Source: Alitta virens (lineage: Eukaryota; Annelida; Polychaeta; Phyllodocida; Nereididae). From it: a DNA stretch of 64,000 nt. Shown here in pieces: positions 22,501 through 37,500 of this stretch (the stretch's first letter is position 1; each line of letters begins with the position of its first letter). The DNA is taken from positions 5,341,001 to 5,405,000 of the forward strand of contig OW028577.1 of assembly GCA_932294295.1 (NCBI GenBank), in the 5' to 3' direction. A program made the position numbers and the translations under genes. Under the pieces are notes generated by a model, which had not been told where the DNA came from, made no database searches, and worked only from the letters and a program-made list of their open reading frames with translations.

Positions 22501-25500
22501 ATAAAGACATATAGGCTGTGAGACAGTTCCCTGGGCACAGAGCTGGCATGAACTCCATGTTGTGATGTAGGGACGGGCCAAGGAGCGGACCTGGTCACGA
22601 AGAGCTGGCAAATATAATGTAGGTTGCATTGCATCAGTAGAAACTGGAATAAAGTCGCCTGGAATGGTCAGAGGTGCTCCAAATACCAGCTCAGCCGAAG
22701 ATGCCAAGATCTTCCTTAGGGGCAGTACGTATCCCCAACAGGATCCATGGGAGTTCCTCAACCCAATTCAGGCCAGTAAGGCGTGTAAGTAGAGCAGCTT
22801 TCATATGTCGGTGGAAACGTTCCACCAACCCATTTGATTGTGGATGGTAGGCTGTGGTTCTCCAGTGTCGTATTCCAAGTAACTTGGCTAATGAAGTCCA
22901 CAAGTCTGAAGTAAATTGACTTCCCTGATCAGAAGAGATCTCAGCTGGGATACCAAAACGGGCCACCCATTGACTAACTAAAGCACGTGCACAAGTGGTA
23001 GCCGAGATGTCAGTTAAGGGAATTGCCTCAGGCCACCTGGTGAATCTATCCACAATCGTGAGAAGGTACGTGTGGCCTTGTGATGATGGAAGAAGAGGGC
23101 CAACGATATCAACATTGATGTGGTCAAAACGTCGATGGGGAACTTTAAAAGTGTCCAGTGGGGCTTTGACATGGCATTGAACTTTGGCTGTCTGACATGC
23201 AACACAACATTTGGCCCAGTATCCTACTTGCTTGTGAAGGCCATGCCAAACGAATTTACTGGTAACCATTTGGCGTGTTGCACGGATGGAGGGATGTGAC
23301 AAATTATGAACTGCTTCAAACACTTGTCGTCTCCAAGCAGAAGGCACAATAGGACGGGCACTCCCTGTAGACACATCACAGACAAAGTGGTACCAGTAGG
23401 GCCAAATGGGACATCTTCAATTCGGAGGCCTGTAATAGCGGTTATATAAGTAGGAATCTCCGGATCTACTGCTTGAGCAGCAGCCATGGCAGTATGGTCA
23501 ATGTCAATCTCTGCTGTCACAGCATTAATTGCAGCACGTGATAGGGCATCTGCAACACTGTTGTCTTTACCAGAAACATGCCTAATGTCTGTAGTAAATT
23601 CAGATATCGCAGCTAAGTGACGTTGTTGCCTGGGAGACCAAGGATCTGTGACTTTTGAGAAGGCAAATGTAAGTGGTTTGTGGTCAGTGTAGGCAACAAA
23701 AGGACGTGCTTCAAGAAAGTACCAGAATTTCCGTACTGCCAGGTACAATCAAAGGAGTTCCCGATCAAAAGCACTGTACTTGTGCTCTGGGGGACGAAAT
23801 TGACGACTGAAGAAAGCTAATGGTTGCCACATGTAATCAATGAATTGTTGGAGTACTACTCCACAAGCGAAGTCAGACGCATCAACAGTGAGTGCTGTAG
23901 GTGCATCTGGCTGAGGGTGTACTAACATTGTGGCATTGACCAGTGCTTCTTTCGCTTTGGTAAAAGCAGTGTCTCTGTCTTCTGTCCATTCTATCAACTT
24001 CGCTTTAGAGGTTGCTTAATGGCGGCAGCATCTGGCACAAAACGATGGTAAAAGTTCACCATACAAAGGAATTCCTGCAGACCTTTGGTAGTAGTAGGCT
24101 TAGGAAAGTCTGTAATTGCTTGCACCTTCTTTGGCAAAGGGAATATGCCTAGCTTGCTAATGTGATGTCCTAAGAAGTCAATTTCACTGGTGCCAAATTT
24201 ACATTTTGCAGGAAAAATGACAAGTCCATATTCACGTAAGCGTTGAAATACCTGGCGAAGATGAGCATGATGTTCTATTTCAGAGCGGCTGAAAACCAGG
24301 ATGTCATCGAGATACACAAATATGAAAGAAAGTTGACGAAAGACTGTGTCCATAAGTCTTTGGAAAGCTTGTGCTGCATTCTTCAGACCGAAGGGCATAC
24401 GAAGGAATTAGAATAATCCAAAGGGGGTAGTAATTGCCGTCTTTGGGATGTCGTTCGGGTGGACAGGGATTTGGTGGTATCCCCGTACAAGATCAATCTT
24501 AGAGAAAACAGTGCATTCTGCTAGATTAACAGAGAAATCCTGAATGTGTGGAATGGGGTAGCGATCTGGTATGGTGGCATCATTAAGGCGCCGGTAATCC
24601 CCGCATGGTCTCCAACTGCCAGACTCCTTAGGGACCATATGAAGTGGGGAAGACCATTGGCTACTGGACCTGCGAACTATTCCTAAGGCCTCCATGTGTT
24701 TAAATTCTTCCTTCGCTATTGTCAGTTTATCAGGGGGAAGGCGACGGGGACGACTGTGAATAGGGGGGCCTTCAGTAGAAATGAAGAGTTCAACTCCATG
24801 ACGAGAAATTGAGCTGGAGAAAGTGGGTATGAGAAGTTCTGGGAACTCCGCAAACAAGTCTGCATATGCCTTAGCCGTGGACACATTGTGGAGCCCCAGT
24901 GCATGGCCAGAGGTACGTTTCAAGGGAATTGAAGAGTACGTCGTTGTCTCGATTAAACATTGGCCCTTGACATCGACCATGAGGTTATAAGCACACAGAA
25001 AATCGGCTCCAATTGGCGGTTTGGTGACATCAGCAACAACGAAATCCCATGGAAAACTGCGACCATCAAATTTAAGGGAAATTGTTCATGTGCCGAACGA
25101 GCGAATCACAGTACCATTGGCAGCTTCCAGGGCAGGGCCAGAACGTCCAGAACGAGTGTCAGCACCAGAAGCAGGAAAAACACTCACTCTTGCTCCTGTG
25201 ACAATGAGGAAACTGCAACCTGAAGTGCTGTCTCTGGCATACAGGAGTCGTGTTAGATGCTGCAAGGGACTGGGTTTACGAACTTCATAACCCGAGTCAT
25301 GTGGGGCGATTGTGTTTATGGGTTGCACTTCATGGTTACCACCGGGCGTCATCTGTGCTACTGGCGACCGGCTGGCTCATTTCCCGGATGTTTGCAGGGA
25401 TGGTGACAGCGACGAGCCTGTTCTCCAAACTTGGCGTGGTAAAAACACCAATCCTGATGACGTACGACCTTCTGCGTCCCTACTCGATTGGATGGTGTGA

Positions 25501-28500
25501 GTAGCTGATTGTTGTTTAGCCAACCACAAAACGTCTGCTCGAAGTGCCAGCTTCCTTGGGTCAGTAAAATCAGAATCCGCGATCTGCACACGGATTTCCT
25601 CAGGTAATTGTTCCAGGAAAATCTGCTCCGCAAGGAGGCAGAGCTTGTGATCCTTCAACAATGAAAGCATCTCATCCATCAGCTCAGAAGGTTTGCCATC
25701 CCCCAAGCCACTAAGGTGCAGCAGTTTACTTGCTCTGTCTCTACGAGTTAAACTAAAAGTCTCCAAGAGTCTTTTCTTGAGGCTATCATACAGTTCAGCG
25801 GCTGGAGGGTCTTCTAAGACATCAATAATCCGTGTGGCAGTTGCTTGGTCAAGTGCAGAGACCACATAATAATATTTGGTAGCATCGTGAGTCACATTTT
25901 TGATATGAAACTGTGCCTCTGCCTGTGTAAACCAAACATTTGGTTGAGCAGTCCAGAATGTAGGCAGTTTACTGGCAACAGCATTTTGTGTGTTCTCAGC
26001 CATGTTGGATGTACTCCGGTACGTTCCAGTCAGGGTCACCACTGTAGAGACAGCATAGTACAAAGAGGACTGCACACTTTGAGGACTGCTTGTAGACTGA
26101 CTTTAATCTCTGGAAATCAATACAGGTATGCAACAAAACACATGTATCACAGTTTATAACAAGACTGTCACTATCACAGTTTGTGCGTGGTTCGAATGGT
26201 GAACAACCACCACAATATCGTAATAATTAGTTGCATAATGATTTATATTACTTTCACTTGACTCCAATACTTATTAGTGTTTTCTTCATATACACCTGTA
26301 AAGTGTTTGGTTATAAATACTAATTTAAATGCCATAGATTTAATCCAAATCAGCAACCCAACAATTCAGTAACTATTGAAGGGAATATGGCAATTGATAA
26401 CATATAGTTCCTTCAGTTGCCAGCTAAATGTAAACAATGTAAAAAAAATTTTATAAGACATTAAAATAGGTGTTTTGAGTATCATTCCAGGCTATAAGAT
26501 TTATATTTATTTGTATTTAGACTTTATTTACTTAAATACAAGTAAATACAAACCTTAAAGATTCATTTTGTATGCAATTATACCCAACATGTTCATGTGC
26601 CATAAAGTTGTTGCAGAATTTCATATATATTCCTTAGGATCATTGCCATAGCTCATTTATGACTATTTTGGGACACATAAATGATAATCTTAGTTGTAGA
26701 TTAGTTAAGTGAGCATGCTATTGTGTTGATAATTCTAGCTAAGTGAATACTCCTTATTGTGCATAAAATCTTTGAAACAGAGCAATAAATGCCAGGAAAA
26801 GGATAGGCAATACTTATGCTCACTTGGCTTTACTCTGAACATAATGGATTGCTGTTAATACAGGGTTCCTGCAGGTTCAACTTCTTAAGAAGTAAGATAT
26901 TTGTGAGACATTATGATAACATGCGCACATGTGTCTATTAAGCAATAAAATAAACACAGTTCTAGTGTATTTCAAGAAAGTTCATAATTTCTTTTTATTC
27001 ATATTTACCAAATTGTCTGAATATTACAATGTGGATGTTAATATCCAAGTATATTTGCATCACAATGAGAAAATGTAAGACTTAGTAGACAAAAGTAAGA
27101 CTTAATATGGGCCTTAATTTTAAGACTTTGTCAGACTTTGTAATAACCCAAGGGAACAATGTATTATTTCACACTTAATAGAATATAATAAATTCAAGAG
27201 TTCAAAAAATAGGACATCTTGGACTCTTATTAGCATTGTGTAACAGGCTATGTAGGCCAAGTGGCAATTGTTTCAGTTCATCGTACACACTATATAAACA
27301 CTCAAGAAATAATATTTTTCCAAATTTGGTGTTACTGTGTAAAATTTCATTAGGGTAAGTGCATTAGTGTTAGAGTTCAGCTCTAGAAATGAAAGTGTGT
27401 GTCAGAGTTCTGCTGTGGAAATGAAAGTGTAAAGTCCGCCCTCCTGCCGGTCAGATGAACACTTAATAATTTTAATGATGCCTTTTGCTATGTGGGATTC
27501 GCTGAGGGTTTAGCTGCAGCGCAGCCTATGTTTCGAGTTATTTGTCAACAGGTTGAATAAATATTGCCTGGACAGTATAAAAACATCTGTGCCAACTATC
27601 ACCATTTCACATAATTGAAAATGAGTAATTAGGTTCTATTGGCAATGACTAAGTCATTCAGTGATAACAAAAACTAACTTTAAGAAGCAGAAGTTGAAAT
27701 TGCCAGTTCACTGCATGGCAATTTAGATTGTGGAAAAATAACAGCGTGTCAAGATTGGTAATGGTATGTGCACTCATTATTATTCAGTTTAAATAGATTC
27801 AGGTAGGAAGGCTGTAAACCCACGTGCACATATAAATAATCCCACGCAAAATAAAATGACTGCCACATGGCCCTCATTCTGTGAACTCGGGACGCTTATG
27901 AGGGCCATGCTTGCCTAGCTAATTTTTTCCAAGCCGCAAGAATGATATTTCGGTCCCACGATTGTCTGATGATTATGTGCTAATTATACTATTTCTAATC
28001 TCTCTTCAATCAGTTTTACTCTATGAAAAAAAAGTCAGTTGTCAACGATATGGTTGTCAATGGGTTGGCTGTGGACGATTCTGCATGTCGACGAATTGAC
28101 CCGATACCCTGGAATACACATAAAGTGCTCTGGAGCAGCTCAATTGTTTGTTTAAAATCAGCCATTATATTGTTTGTTCTTAAAAATACCTGTCTAAGCC
28201 AGCCATTATAATTGTTTGGTTTATACAATTATTGTCTGATCACACATTGTATGTTGCCTGATTTTAAACAAACTATTGAGTGGACACCAGCGACACAATT
28301 ATTTGTCTGTAAACAGACAATCATTTCATAGAGTGTGCTACTTTTGACCTGGGCATGTCACATATTGACTCAACTTAATTATAAGAAGTTACTTAAATAC
28401 TTGACGAGGTCAGTAAACTATGCATAAACGTATACATTTTTAGAAGCTTTGTAACTTGAGAACATATTATTCAAAAAGACAAACGTTATGTAGTTACATT

Positions 28501-31500
28501 AGAGAGGCTCCCTTATAGTGAAATTCCACAGCGTATAATTTGTTTAATTATTCCATACAGAAAAACCCATAAACTTGAAGACCAATTAAAGAGTTTCCTG
28601 GATATAGCCAGCGAAATTCAAGCAGCGACCTCTACCGATGCAGAACGCATTCAGGAAGCTTCTGGGCTGCACTTTGACCTCAGTGATTACAAAGCTGAAA
28701 AAGAGGTACAGACAATTAATAATTTCTCACGTCACACAGTAACACCTTATCTTCATACATATTCATAAACTGGAAATACAACATGTGAATTTTTAAAACC
28801 TTGTTCATTACCTTAATTATATCACAAAGCTTGTTTGAATTGTTTTCCAGATCAAACTGAACAGAGAAATCAAATACATACTAACCCTTCCTCCTGACTA
28901 CAGAACCCTAGATATGATTCAAAAGGTATACCATTTTTTGGACGATATATGATTCTATCTTCTTTATTTGGTGCAAAGTTATTTTGTACTTTTACACAGC
29001 ATTTAACCAAACTGATTACATTTTACACATTTTTGGAAGTGTTGATGTGAAGTCATGCTGTTGTAAGGAGCTCTGGCCAATCCCTTAGCATGCTAAGTTA
29101 GGTGTTTACCCCAATAACTGTTGATTCCAGGGAGGGTCTTACAAATTATAAGTGGGCCAAATACAGCAAGTCTAACAATTTCAGTTTAGTGGCTCCCTCC
29201 CTCCCTCCCTACCTGCAAGTTCACTGCCTGCTATGAGCATGAGCCCACATGGTCAGTTGTGGTGGTAAAATTACTTGGCACTTAGTACAAAAAAGCATAT
29301 AACAAATTCAGCATATATAGAAAATAAGTTTTATCAACTTTTATGAACTGGTTAAAGAAATACGTTTACCATCCTTTATCAACTAATAAAAGAAATACTT
29401 TTTTTTTTTTTCTTACTTCTATATTTTGTCATGCGATAAGAATAAAGTAAGATATATAATGAGTATGATATGAATGGCTAGCTGCTGCTGCATAAAATCC
29501 TTATGTACATCTGCCAGCCGAGTAATTTCTTGCCCCTCACAAAATATCCAAGTTTTTCTAAACAAAAATAACATATTCTTGCAGGTGCTGTCGAGCTTAC
29601 AAAAGGTGGGCTCATTTGCTGAGTACCCTCCTCACATGCAGACTCGAGTTGCCAAGGTAGCTTGGTACCAGGAGTAAGTAATTTTTTCCCTCAGTCTGAT
29701 ACCATCACGGGAGGGCCTTGTCATGATCTAGCTCCATATTGGCCTACAAATTTAGTGGACAGCTATGCATCTTAGCAAAAAATCCTCTCCAGATGTGTGG
29801 CCTAGCCGTGCTTCTCTTCGGGATACTATGCTGTTATGCATCAGGTTGCATTACATGTGTTCTTTGCAATAATTTTGTGCCACAAAAGTCAATGCCGACG
29901 GCCATGTGTCAATGGCCACTTCCCGGAATTATATATTCTGCAGACGGGTTGGTATTACCACTAGATGGCACCCAGTGACTGACAGGTGCTGCCACCTGTT
30001 AAGAATTAGCATTACCTGAGGGCTCTGCATGCATTGCATGCTATTTTTAAAGCTATGTTATCCATCACTTCTTATTGTTTACACTCCTCTGCCCACGATG
30101 TTAGAATTCACCAAAATGTTATAAAATGATGGATCAGTATATAGGGGGAAAACTATTACTCAATATTTTGTGTGTAATTTTCTAAGTATCTTATCATTTC
30201 AAAAGTATGACATTGTATTGTACAAATGTATTGTACAATTTTTTTGTACTATTCCATAAACACCTGAACAAAGGAAAAGGGTGCCACATAAATTTGATAT
30301 TATAAATGAATAATGTGTTTTGTTATAAATTGCATATAATTGCATATAATTTCTAATTGTAAACTTCATGTAAAAGCTTTGACCTGTATATCTATATTAT
30401 TGTTGCCTGAAACCTTCATAAACTTGAGTAATTTATTGTAACTTTCTAAATAATTTGCAGAATTCCAGCTAAGAAAGTTATTCTTAAGCAAGGCCACAAG
30501 GCAGAGAACTTCTACTTCATCTTGAAGGGCACAGGTGGGAATTTTGTCATGTACCAAAAAAGATCCGATTCAAAAAAATTTAACTTTGTTTGGTCTGATT
30601 GACAAATTAATTGGGGAAGAAAAGAAAAACCACAACTTGCTCCTGATCTGTTTGACAGATCAGATCAGTGGCTGGCTGACTGGCTGGCTGACTGACTAGC
30701 TGACTGACTGACTGACTGACTGACTGACTGACTGTCTTTAGTGGACACCATAAATACAGGCAATACAAAACATGACAAGACAAGTTAAAGGGCCATAACC
30801 TTCAGATTCATTAAAACGTCGAATTTGTTGTTGTGCTTTCAGCCATTGTGAAGAAAATAGTTGGAGATGGGGAGCATGTTTCAATGGAAGCTGTAGCCAG
30901 AATGCAGAGGGGTCAGAGTTTTGGGGTAAAAAATCTGCGCTGTAAAATAATACACATCTTAACCCAAAATAAGGTCATTTTAAAGTTGGACTTTGAGACT
31001 GTTAAATTCACTATATGTGGGTGTGGTGCGTGCTTCATGTAATAATCATTGATTATGCTATAATAAACGTAAATATATAGTACAAGTGACAAAAACAATT
31101 TTGCCTTAACATTCAATTATTACAAAAATAACCATTCAATTATTACAAAAAAAAACCATTCAATTATTACAAAAATAATAAGTGCATGATAACATTTCTT
31201 TATAAAAATTTTTTTTTACTTATTCTAACGTTTAACACTTTTACGTAACACGTTTGCATCTCAAAGAACAAATCATTTTTTCTAGGAGGTAGCGCTAGTT
31301 CACAACAGTTTGCGGACTGCTTCGGTGGAGAGCGCCACACGGATGGATGTTCTCGTTGTGGACAGGGACGACTTCAATGACATTTTCAATGAGGAAAAAG
31401 GTGGAAAAGAACCTGAACACATAGGTTTTTGCCGGTAAGTTATAATATTGTACATTTTTTATTCTATTACCAACCCAGATAGCATTCCAAATCGAGCCAG

Positions 31501-34489
31501 CGTCGTTTCTATGTCGCCGCCATCGGAACCACATCGTTTCAACATCGCCAATGTCATGCAAATGTTGATATGATTTGGAATGCTATCTGAGAATGCAGTG
31601 CTTTGTATTGTGTATATATTGTATATATATTGTATATATATTGTATATATTGTATATTATATTGTATATATTGTGTATATTGTAATATTGTATATATATT
31701 GTATATATATTGTATATATATTGTATATATATTGTATATATATTGTATATATTGTATATATTGTATATTATATTGTATTGTATATATTGTATATTATATT
31801 GTATATATTGTATATATTGTATAAATTATATATATTGTATATATTGAAATTGTATAGTATTGTATTTTATTGTATTGTATTGTATTATTGTTTTGGATTA
31901 ATGCATAATTCTGATCAACACAGGGCCAAAAGTATTTGCGGAAGAGCCATTACAGCTATACTGTAGATTCAAGAATGAAAGATATAACCATAATATTCTT
32001 TTTGACTATTTTCAGAAAGCATGTGAGCTTTTTGAAAGGTTTCCCAACAAACGGCATGGGTTTACCAGAAAACTGTGTGTTCCATTACTTCAAGTAGGTA
32101 GACATATATATCAGTAACTATTAGTAACTTAATTAGAAGTAATACTTATGTGAAAAAAAATTGCAATAATACTTATGTGAAAACAATTGCAAGAAGTAAG
32201 CTTATGTCAAGTAAAAATTGCATGCTAATCTATCAACCAGTGACTATAGAAACTTTTCAAATTACAATTTCAGGCCTGGGGCAGTAGTAGTTGCAGACAG
32301 CAGAAAGAGTGAATGGATTTACATTGTCAAAACTGTAAGTGAACGAGAAAATGTTTTATTTTCAAACCAGCATCTCATAAAAGTAGAAGCACTTGAAAAC
32401 CTTGGCCTTCTTCATGGCAAGGGCATTTCCCCGCCGACAAGGACAATTTAACAATATAATTACACTGTGGGTGAAGACCTCGAACCTTTGCACACTCCAG
32501 TTTGCCTGTCCAGCTTTTCCATAGCAGAGACATAAATGACATTTTACATGTTAAATTATCAAGGTGTCTTCATCACAATATTATGATTTTCCTAATCATT
32601 GAAGTATCATGCCAAAGTTAATAACAAGTTAAAGACCTCAATCTGATCTTGGAGGAATTAGAGATCTGATGTTCTTGTCCATGTATATGCGGAAAGCACA
32701 AAATAGATGGCTAATTAAGTAAATCATTTGACTCACTTTGTTTTGACAGGGACAGTGTCAAGTTCTGAAGAGACTGAAGGATGTTGCTCCTGAAAGACAA
32801 AGTGTGTCACTATCTGTTGACGAATATCCCACACTGCCAAGATCAGGAACCGGCATACCATGTTAGTAACTATGCAAATGTAATGAAATAAAGAATTATA
32901 ATGTCGCTATGTCTCTCGGAACTATTTTAAATTCCTAGTTTTCAAATACTAATTGTTTTATATGCCTTTCATCATTGTGGTCTGTTGTCTTGGTCACCCC
33001 AGATAGCATACCAGGTTGGTCTCCATCATTCCAATGTTGGCCGCATGTTATCTGGGACAAAGAAATAATTGATAATGGGAAATACAGCAAATAGTAAATC
33101 AATATTATTGTAATTATTATATCATTATGGTATCTGAAGGTGGATCACTATCAGTAACAATAATGAGGTTTGGCTCATCAATGATATTTTGTGTTTGGAT
33201 TACGAAAATTTGACAGACAAAAAATGAAGCCCCATTAGGCATAATTATAGGTATATGTTAGTGTGCAAATAGCTAGGCTTGCTGAGAGGAGCTTGGTTGA
33301 ATCTGTTCATCCAAGCATGGAGTCACTAGAGAAGGAGGGTAAATTAAGCTGGGGTTTTATTGCGTTATAATGGGCAGATAATCTGGTGCCTGTCTTTATG
33401 ATAAACATTCCTGAGGTTTAAACCCCAAATAACTGTATGCTGATTGGCCAAATAAAGTAGGGAGTTTCCTAAATGTTTTATAAATAGCACCCATGTGTTC
33501 TCATGTTTATAACTAAATTGTATTCACAACATTGTTCTCCCACTCATTCCAAAATGATTCAAAATAATTGAAAGAAAGAAGCTGATGAACAGTAGATACA
33601 GAGTCATGGCAGAACAGAAACGTCATGATATATTAGCTAGTGACTCCATGGTTCAACATCTTTTTGACATCGCCGACATTGCGCCGATTTGGAATGCCAT
33701 CTGGGCTGAACACAATGGCTTGACAAACTGGGCCTATATAGTATATATATGTACTTCACAATGTAATCAACAATGCTACTGACCTGATAAACTGTACGTT
33801 GTCATAAAATGTACAAAACTGGACAATTTCTTCTTTTTTTTATCACAGGTTCCAAGATAGACTCTGGACTGCGCCAATTTAACCTTCCTTTAGATTCTGG
33901 CAGCTGCAACCAGAGGTTATTTTATCTGCTGTCAAAGAAAACTAATGAGGTATTCCATACATTTTCATATATTTGTATTCCAAATTAATTTACACCGACT
34001 GTCTACTTTATAATATTGGTTTTTACAATGATCATTACACATGTACTTTAAAGGCCGGGGGTCCAGGGGTAGCGATTACCCCTGGGTCGGCAATTAGCGC
34101 CACATACCATATAAGGGGATTGGGGTTCTAGAAACTGCTGAATACCCCTTTATTCATTTGCTAATCAGCAGTGGTCATTGCGTCTGTCTGACCAATGACT
34201 ACGGGGGTAGAGCACACTTGATGGCTGTTGCTTTGCGATGTAAACTAAGATGCTCACACCTGTCAATTTACCGATATATTTATTTTTTAAGAAATAAAAA
34301 ACCTATATCATAAATAAGCATAAAACAAATGATAGAAAAAATTGAATGATAGGTAAAATTATAAAGATAAAATTAAATAGACAAAAGTTAGACAGATAGT
34401 TAGGTAGTTCTGTCTATCTATCTATCTATCTAGCTATCTATCTATCTATATATCTATATATCTATCTATCTAGCTATCTAGCTATCTAG

Positions 34490-34524
<35 letters not shown>

Positions 34525-37500
34525 GCTATCTATCTATCTGTCTATCATTTACCTCGTGAAAACAACGATCTATTCCTGAAGTCAAATGAAGAAATGTACT
34601 ACTATAGCACAAATATGGATTATGATACAGAGAATCTGGATATATAATTTTTGATATAAAAATAATGAAATTATTTCATTAAATTAAGACTTTCACCTGA
34701 CTTTTAGACATTCATGATTGTTTGAGTGTTCATTGGCAGAAGCTGTGAACCAAGGAACAATAGACAATGTCAGGAAAAAAGAAGTGTGAAACATGCCGAA
34801 AGGACTACAAAGAAGGTGTTTGTTTGGACTGCCACAAACAGGACAACAAACAAATAGTAGTCAATGAACTTTTGTGTTATGTAAACAACTACATCAATAA
34901 GTCATCACTGGGTCAACTGAAACTGGCCCTGGTCAGTTTCTATGGAGAGGAAGCAGTGAATAAAGCCAAGACAGCAATCCTAGAATGTGCTAAGAAGATG
35001 GAGATCAATGTGGGTGATTGTGAACAGGTCAGACAAAGATCTGCAACACGTACAGCCAAAGAAGCAGAAGTTGATGATATCCTGAGGGTCTTCAGTGAAG
35101 TTATTAAGCCTACAGCTATGACAGAAGTGTGTTTCTATGCTGAAGATGTGAGGCAGCTTCCTCCTGCAGCTCCTGAGGAAGGAGGCAGTCTGATGTCCTT
35201 GTTTGAGCTATTAGCAGAGCAGAAACAACAAATGTTACAGATGCAGCATGCCATGTCATCCCTGCAGGCTCAAGTGATGCAGAACACAAGTCGGCTAAAT
35301 AGACCACCTGCAGCAACAGCCTATTCTGGTGCAGTAAAGAGGACTACAGTAGCAGCTCTAAAGGAACCACTTGCAGGTACTTCCGTTGCTTTAGTGGATA
35401 GCAACATACAGGGATCATCAGGGATCAACACTGATATGCTACAATGTGCTATTGAACAGGTCAACAACACTACTGAGGATGGATACCAGGTGATCCAAGG
35501 AAATGGCAAGCGTCCCAAGAGAGGATCAGGCAGAGCTGAAGCTGGTGCTTCTGGGATTACCAAGCGGTCTGTTAAGACGGGGGCTGCTAAGACAGGATTA
35601 TTATTTGCTGGCCCTGAGAAATTTCATGTCCAGCTGACGAATGTTAGCCCCCAGATCACGGATGAGAGGATACGAACCTATGTCACAGAGAAAAGTGATG
35701 ACATAGAAATCATAGAGATCAAAGATACCACAACTGATGGATGGGAAACCAAACGGTTTTTGATTACCTTTAACATGTCAGACTTCAAGGCTGTGATGGA
35801 GGATGCATTTTGGCCTGAAGGGATTTATTATAAACAGTGGTTTGTTAGAAATGTGCAGAAGAAACAGCCTGGAGTTTTATGATCATCATGAATATGGATA
35901 ATTTACGTATCATGTCATTTAATCCCACTGGTTTAGGATTAGGCAAACCAGAATGCATTAGGGATTTGCTGGATGTACATCAGGTAGATATATTGCTTAT
36001 ACAAGAATGCTGGCTTCTTCCCTCAAATATGCAGAGACTTGGTGACATCCATGCAGATTATCTTTTTCATGGTAAGTCTGGGATGAGAGACACTGAACTT
36101 TTGGTGGGAAGACCTTACGGTGGTGTTGCAATATTGTGGCACAAAAAACTTGCTGTCAATGTCTCTAAGATAAATGACTGTAAATCAAATAGACTATGTG
36201 CAGTTAAACTTAAAAGTACAAAACAGGATATTATAATGGTTTATTGTTACATGCCAAATGACAATTATCACAAAACGAATGTATCTGATGAATTTATGCA
36301 AGCATGTGATGAAATAGAATGTTTGATCTCTGAATTCAGTGATTGCTCTGTTATTGTTGGTGGTGATATCAACTTGGATTACATAAGACATAATGCTCAT
36401 GATGTGTACTTTTCACACTTATTGGAGAACTGTGAAATGCTAGACTGTTGGTCACTGAATGTGGCAAATCAGGATTACACATATTGTGATCACTTTCAAA
36501 ACAGATCATGTATTGATCGGTTTAGTGTTTCTACAAACATTGGACATATGGTTAAAGCAATGTACCCCATAGACAGTGCATTGAATACCTCCTACCACAG
36601 GCCAATTTGTTTGGAATTAAAACTTGAAATCACAGCCAACAACGGACTCACATTTGAGAGCCAGAACTGTACTAGGCCCATAGCATGGCACACTTTAAAC
36701 AAGAATCATCCCAGTGTGAATTTGTATAAATATGAATTAGATAAGCGGCTTCAAGCCAGTCGAAACTATCAAGCACACCAGTGCAGTGATCCCCTTTGTA
36801 ACAATTTACTCCACAAGAGGCAGTTAGATGACCATTGTGATTTTCTTGTGAACTGTTGTATCCAGGCAGACATTGTATTTCCAAGGATAAAACAACGATC
36901 AAAAGTCTTTCCTGGCTGGTCTGAACATGTGAAAGAATATAAAGATGAATGTCTTCTATGGTTTAACATTTGGAATTCTCATGGAAAACCCACAGAGGGA
37001 TTTATCTATGAAACAATGCGAGAATCAAAGAGACAGTATATGTATGCTGTCCGGCGTACAAAGAGAAGAGAGAAAGCCATTAGAAACCAAAAGATGGCAG
37101 AATGTGTCAGTCAAAATAGAGACAGAGACCTATTTCAAGAAATCAAAAGACTTGGCTCAAAACACATGTCAGCTCCATCAATAAACTCTATTACTAATCC
37201 CAAGGAAATAGCCACATATTTTGCAGACAAATACCAAGCCTTATATAATAGTGTCCCTTCAGACTTTGCAATAATTTCTTCAGTGAAGGACTGTATTTCT
37301 GAGGATATATCTCAAATGGAGCAAACATTTAATGTGACACTTGAGAAGGTTAAAAAAGCTGTCAAATTACTGAAGCCAAACAAACATGATGGCAACATAG
37401 GATTTACTTCTAGCCACTTGTTGTATTCCAGTGACACTTTTCTTATTCATTTAGCACAGCTGATACAATCATGCATCATACATGGATACCAACCCAAGAG

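Larger units (their letters stand above)
21999..26197 (-). mobile_element. Ty3/gypsy LTR retrotransposon, antisense in gene A intron
   Basis: A complete but inactive element with LTRs at 21999-22170 (3' LTR) and 26043-26197 (5' LTR), and gag, protease, reverse transcriptase, RNase H and integrase between them in the usual Ty3 order on the minus strand. It lies in the intron between gene A exons 20462-20532 and 28561-28705. The two LTRs differ at three positions over about 154 bases by eye. The first 16 or so bases of the 5' LTR are missing. Downstream of the 5' LTR, TGGTGACCC could be the primer-binding site. Confidence 0.9.

Noticed and set aside
29161..31200. CRISPR-like or other regularly spaced arrays
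   Set aside because: Repeats here are simple microsatellites without unique spacers, and the genome is eukaryotic.
31580..31966. 128-codon frame of Tyr, Ile and Val
   Set aside because: It is produced entirely by the TGTATATAT microsatellite.
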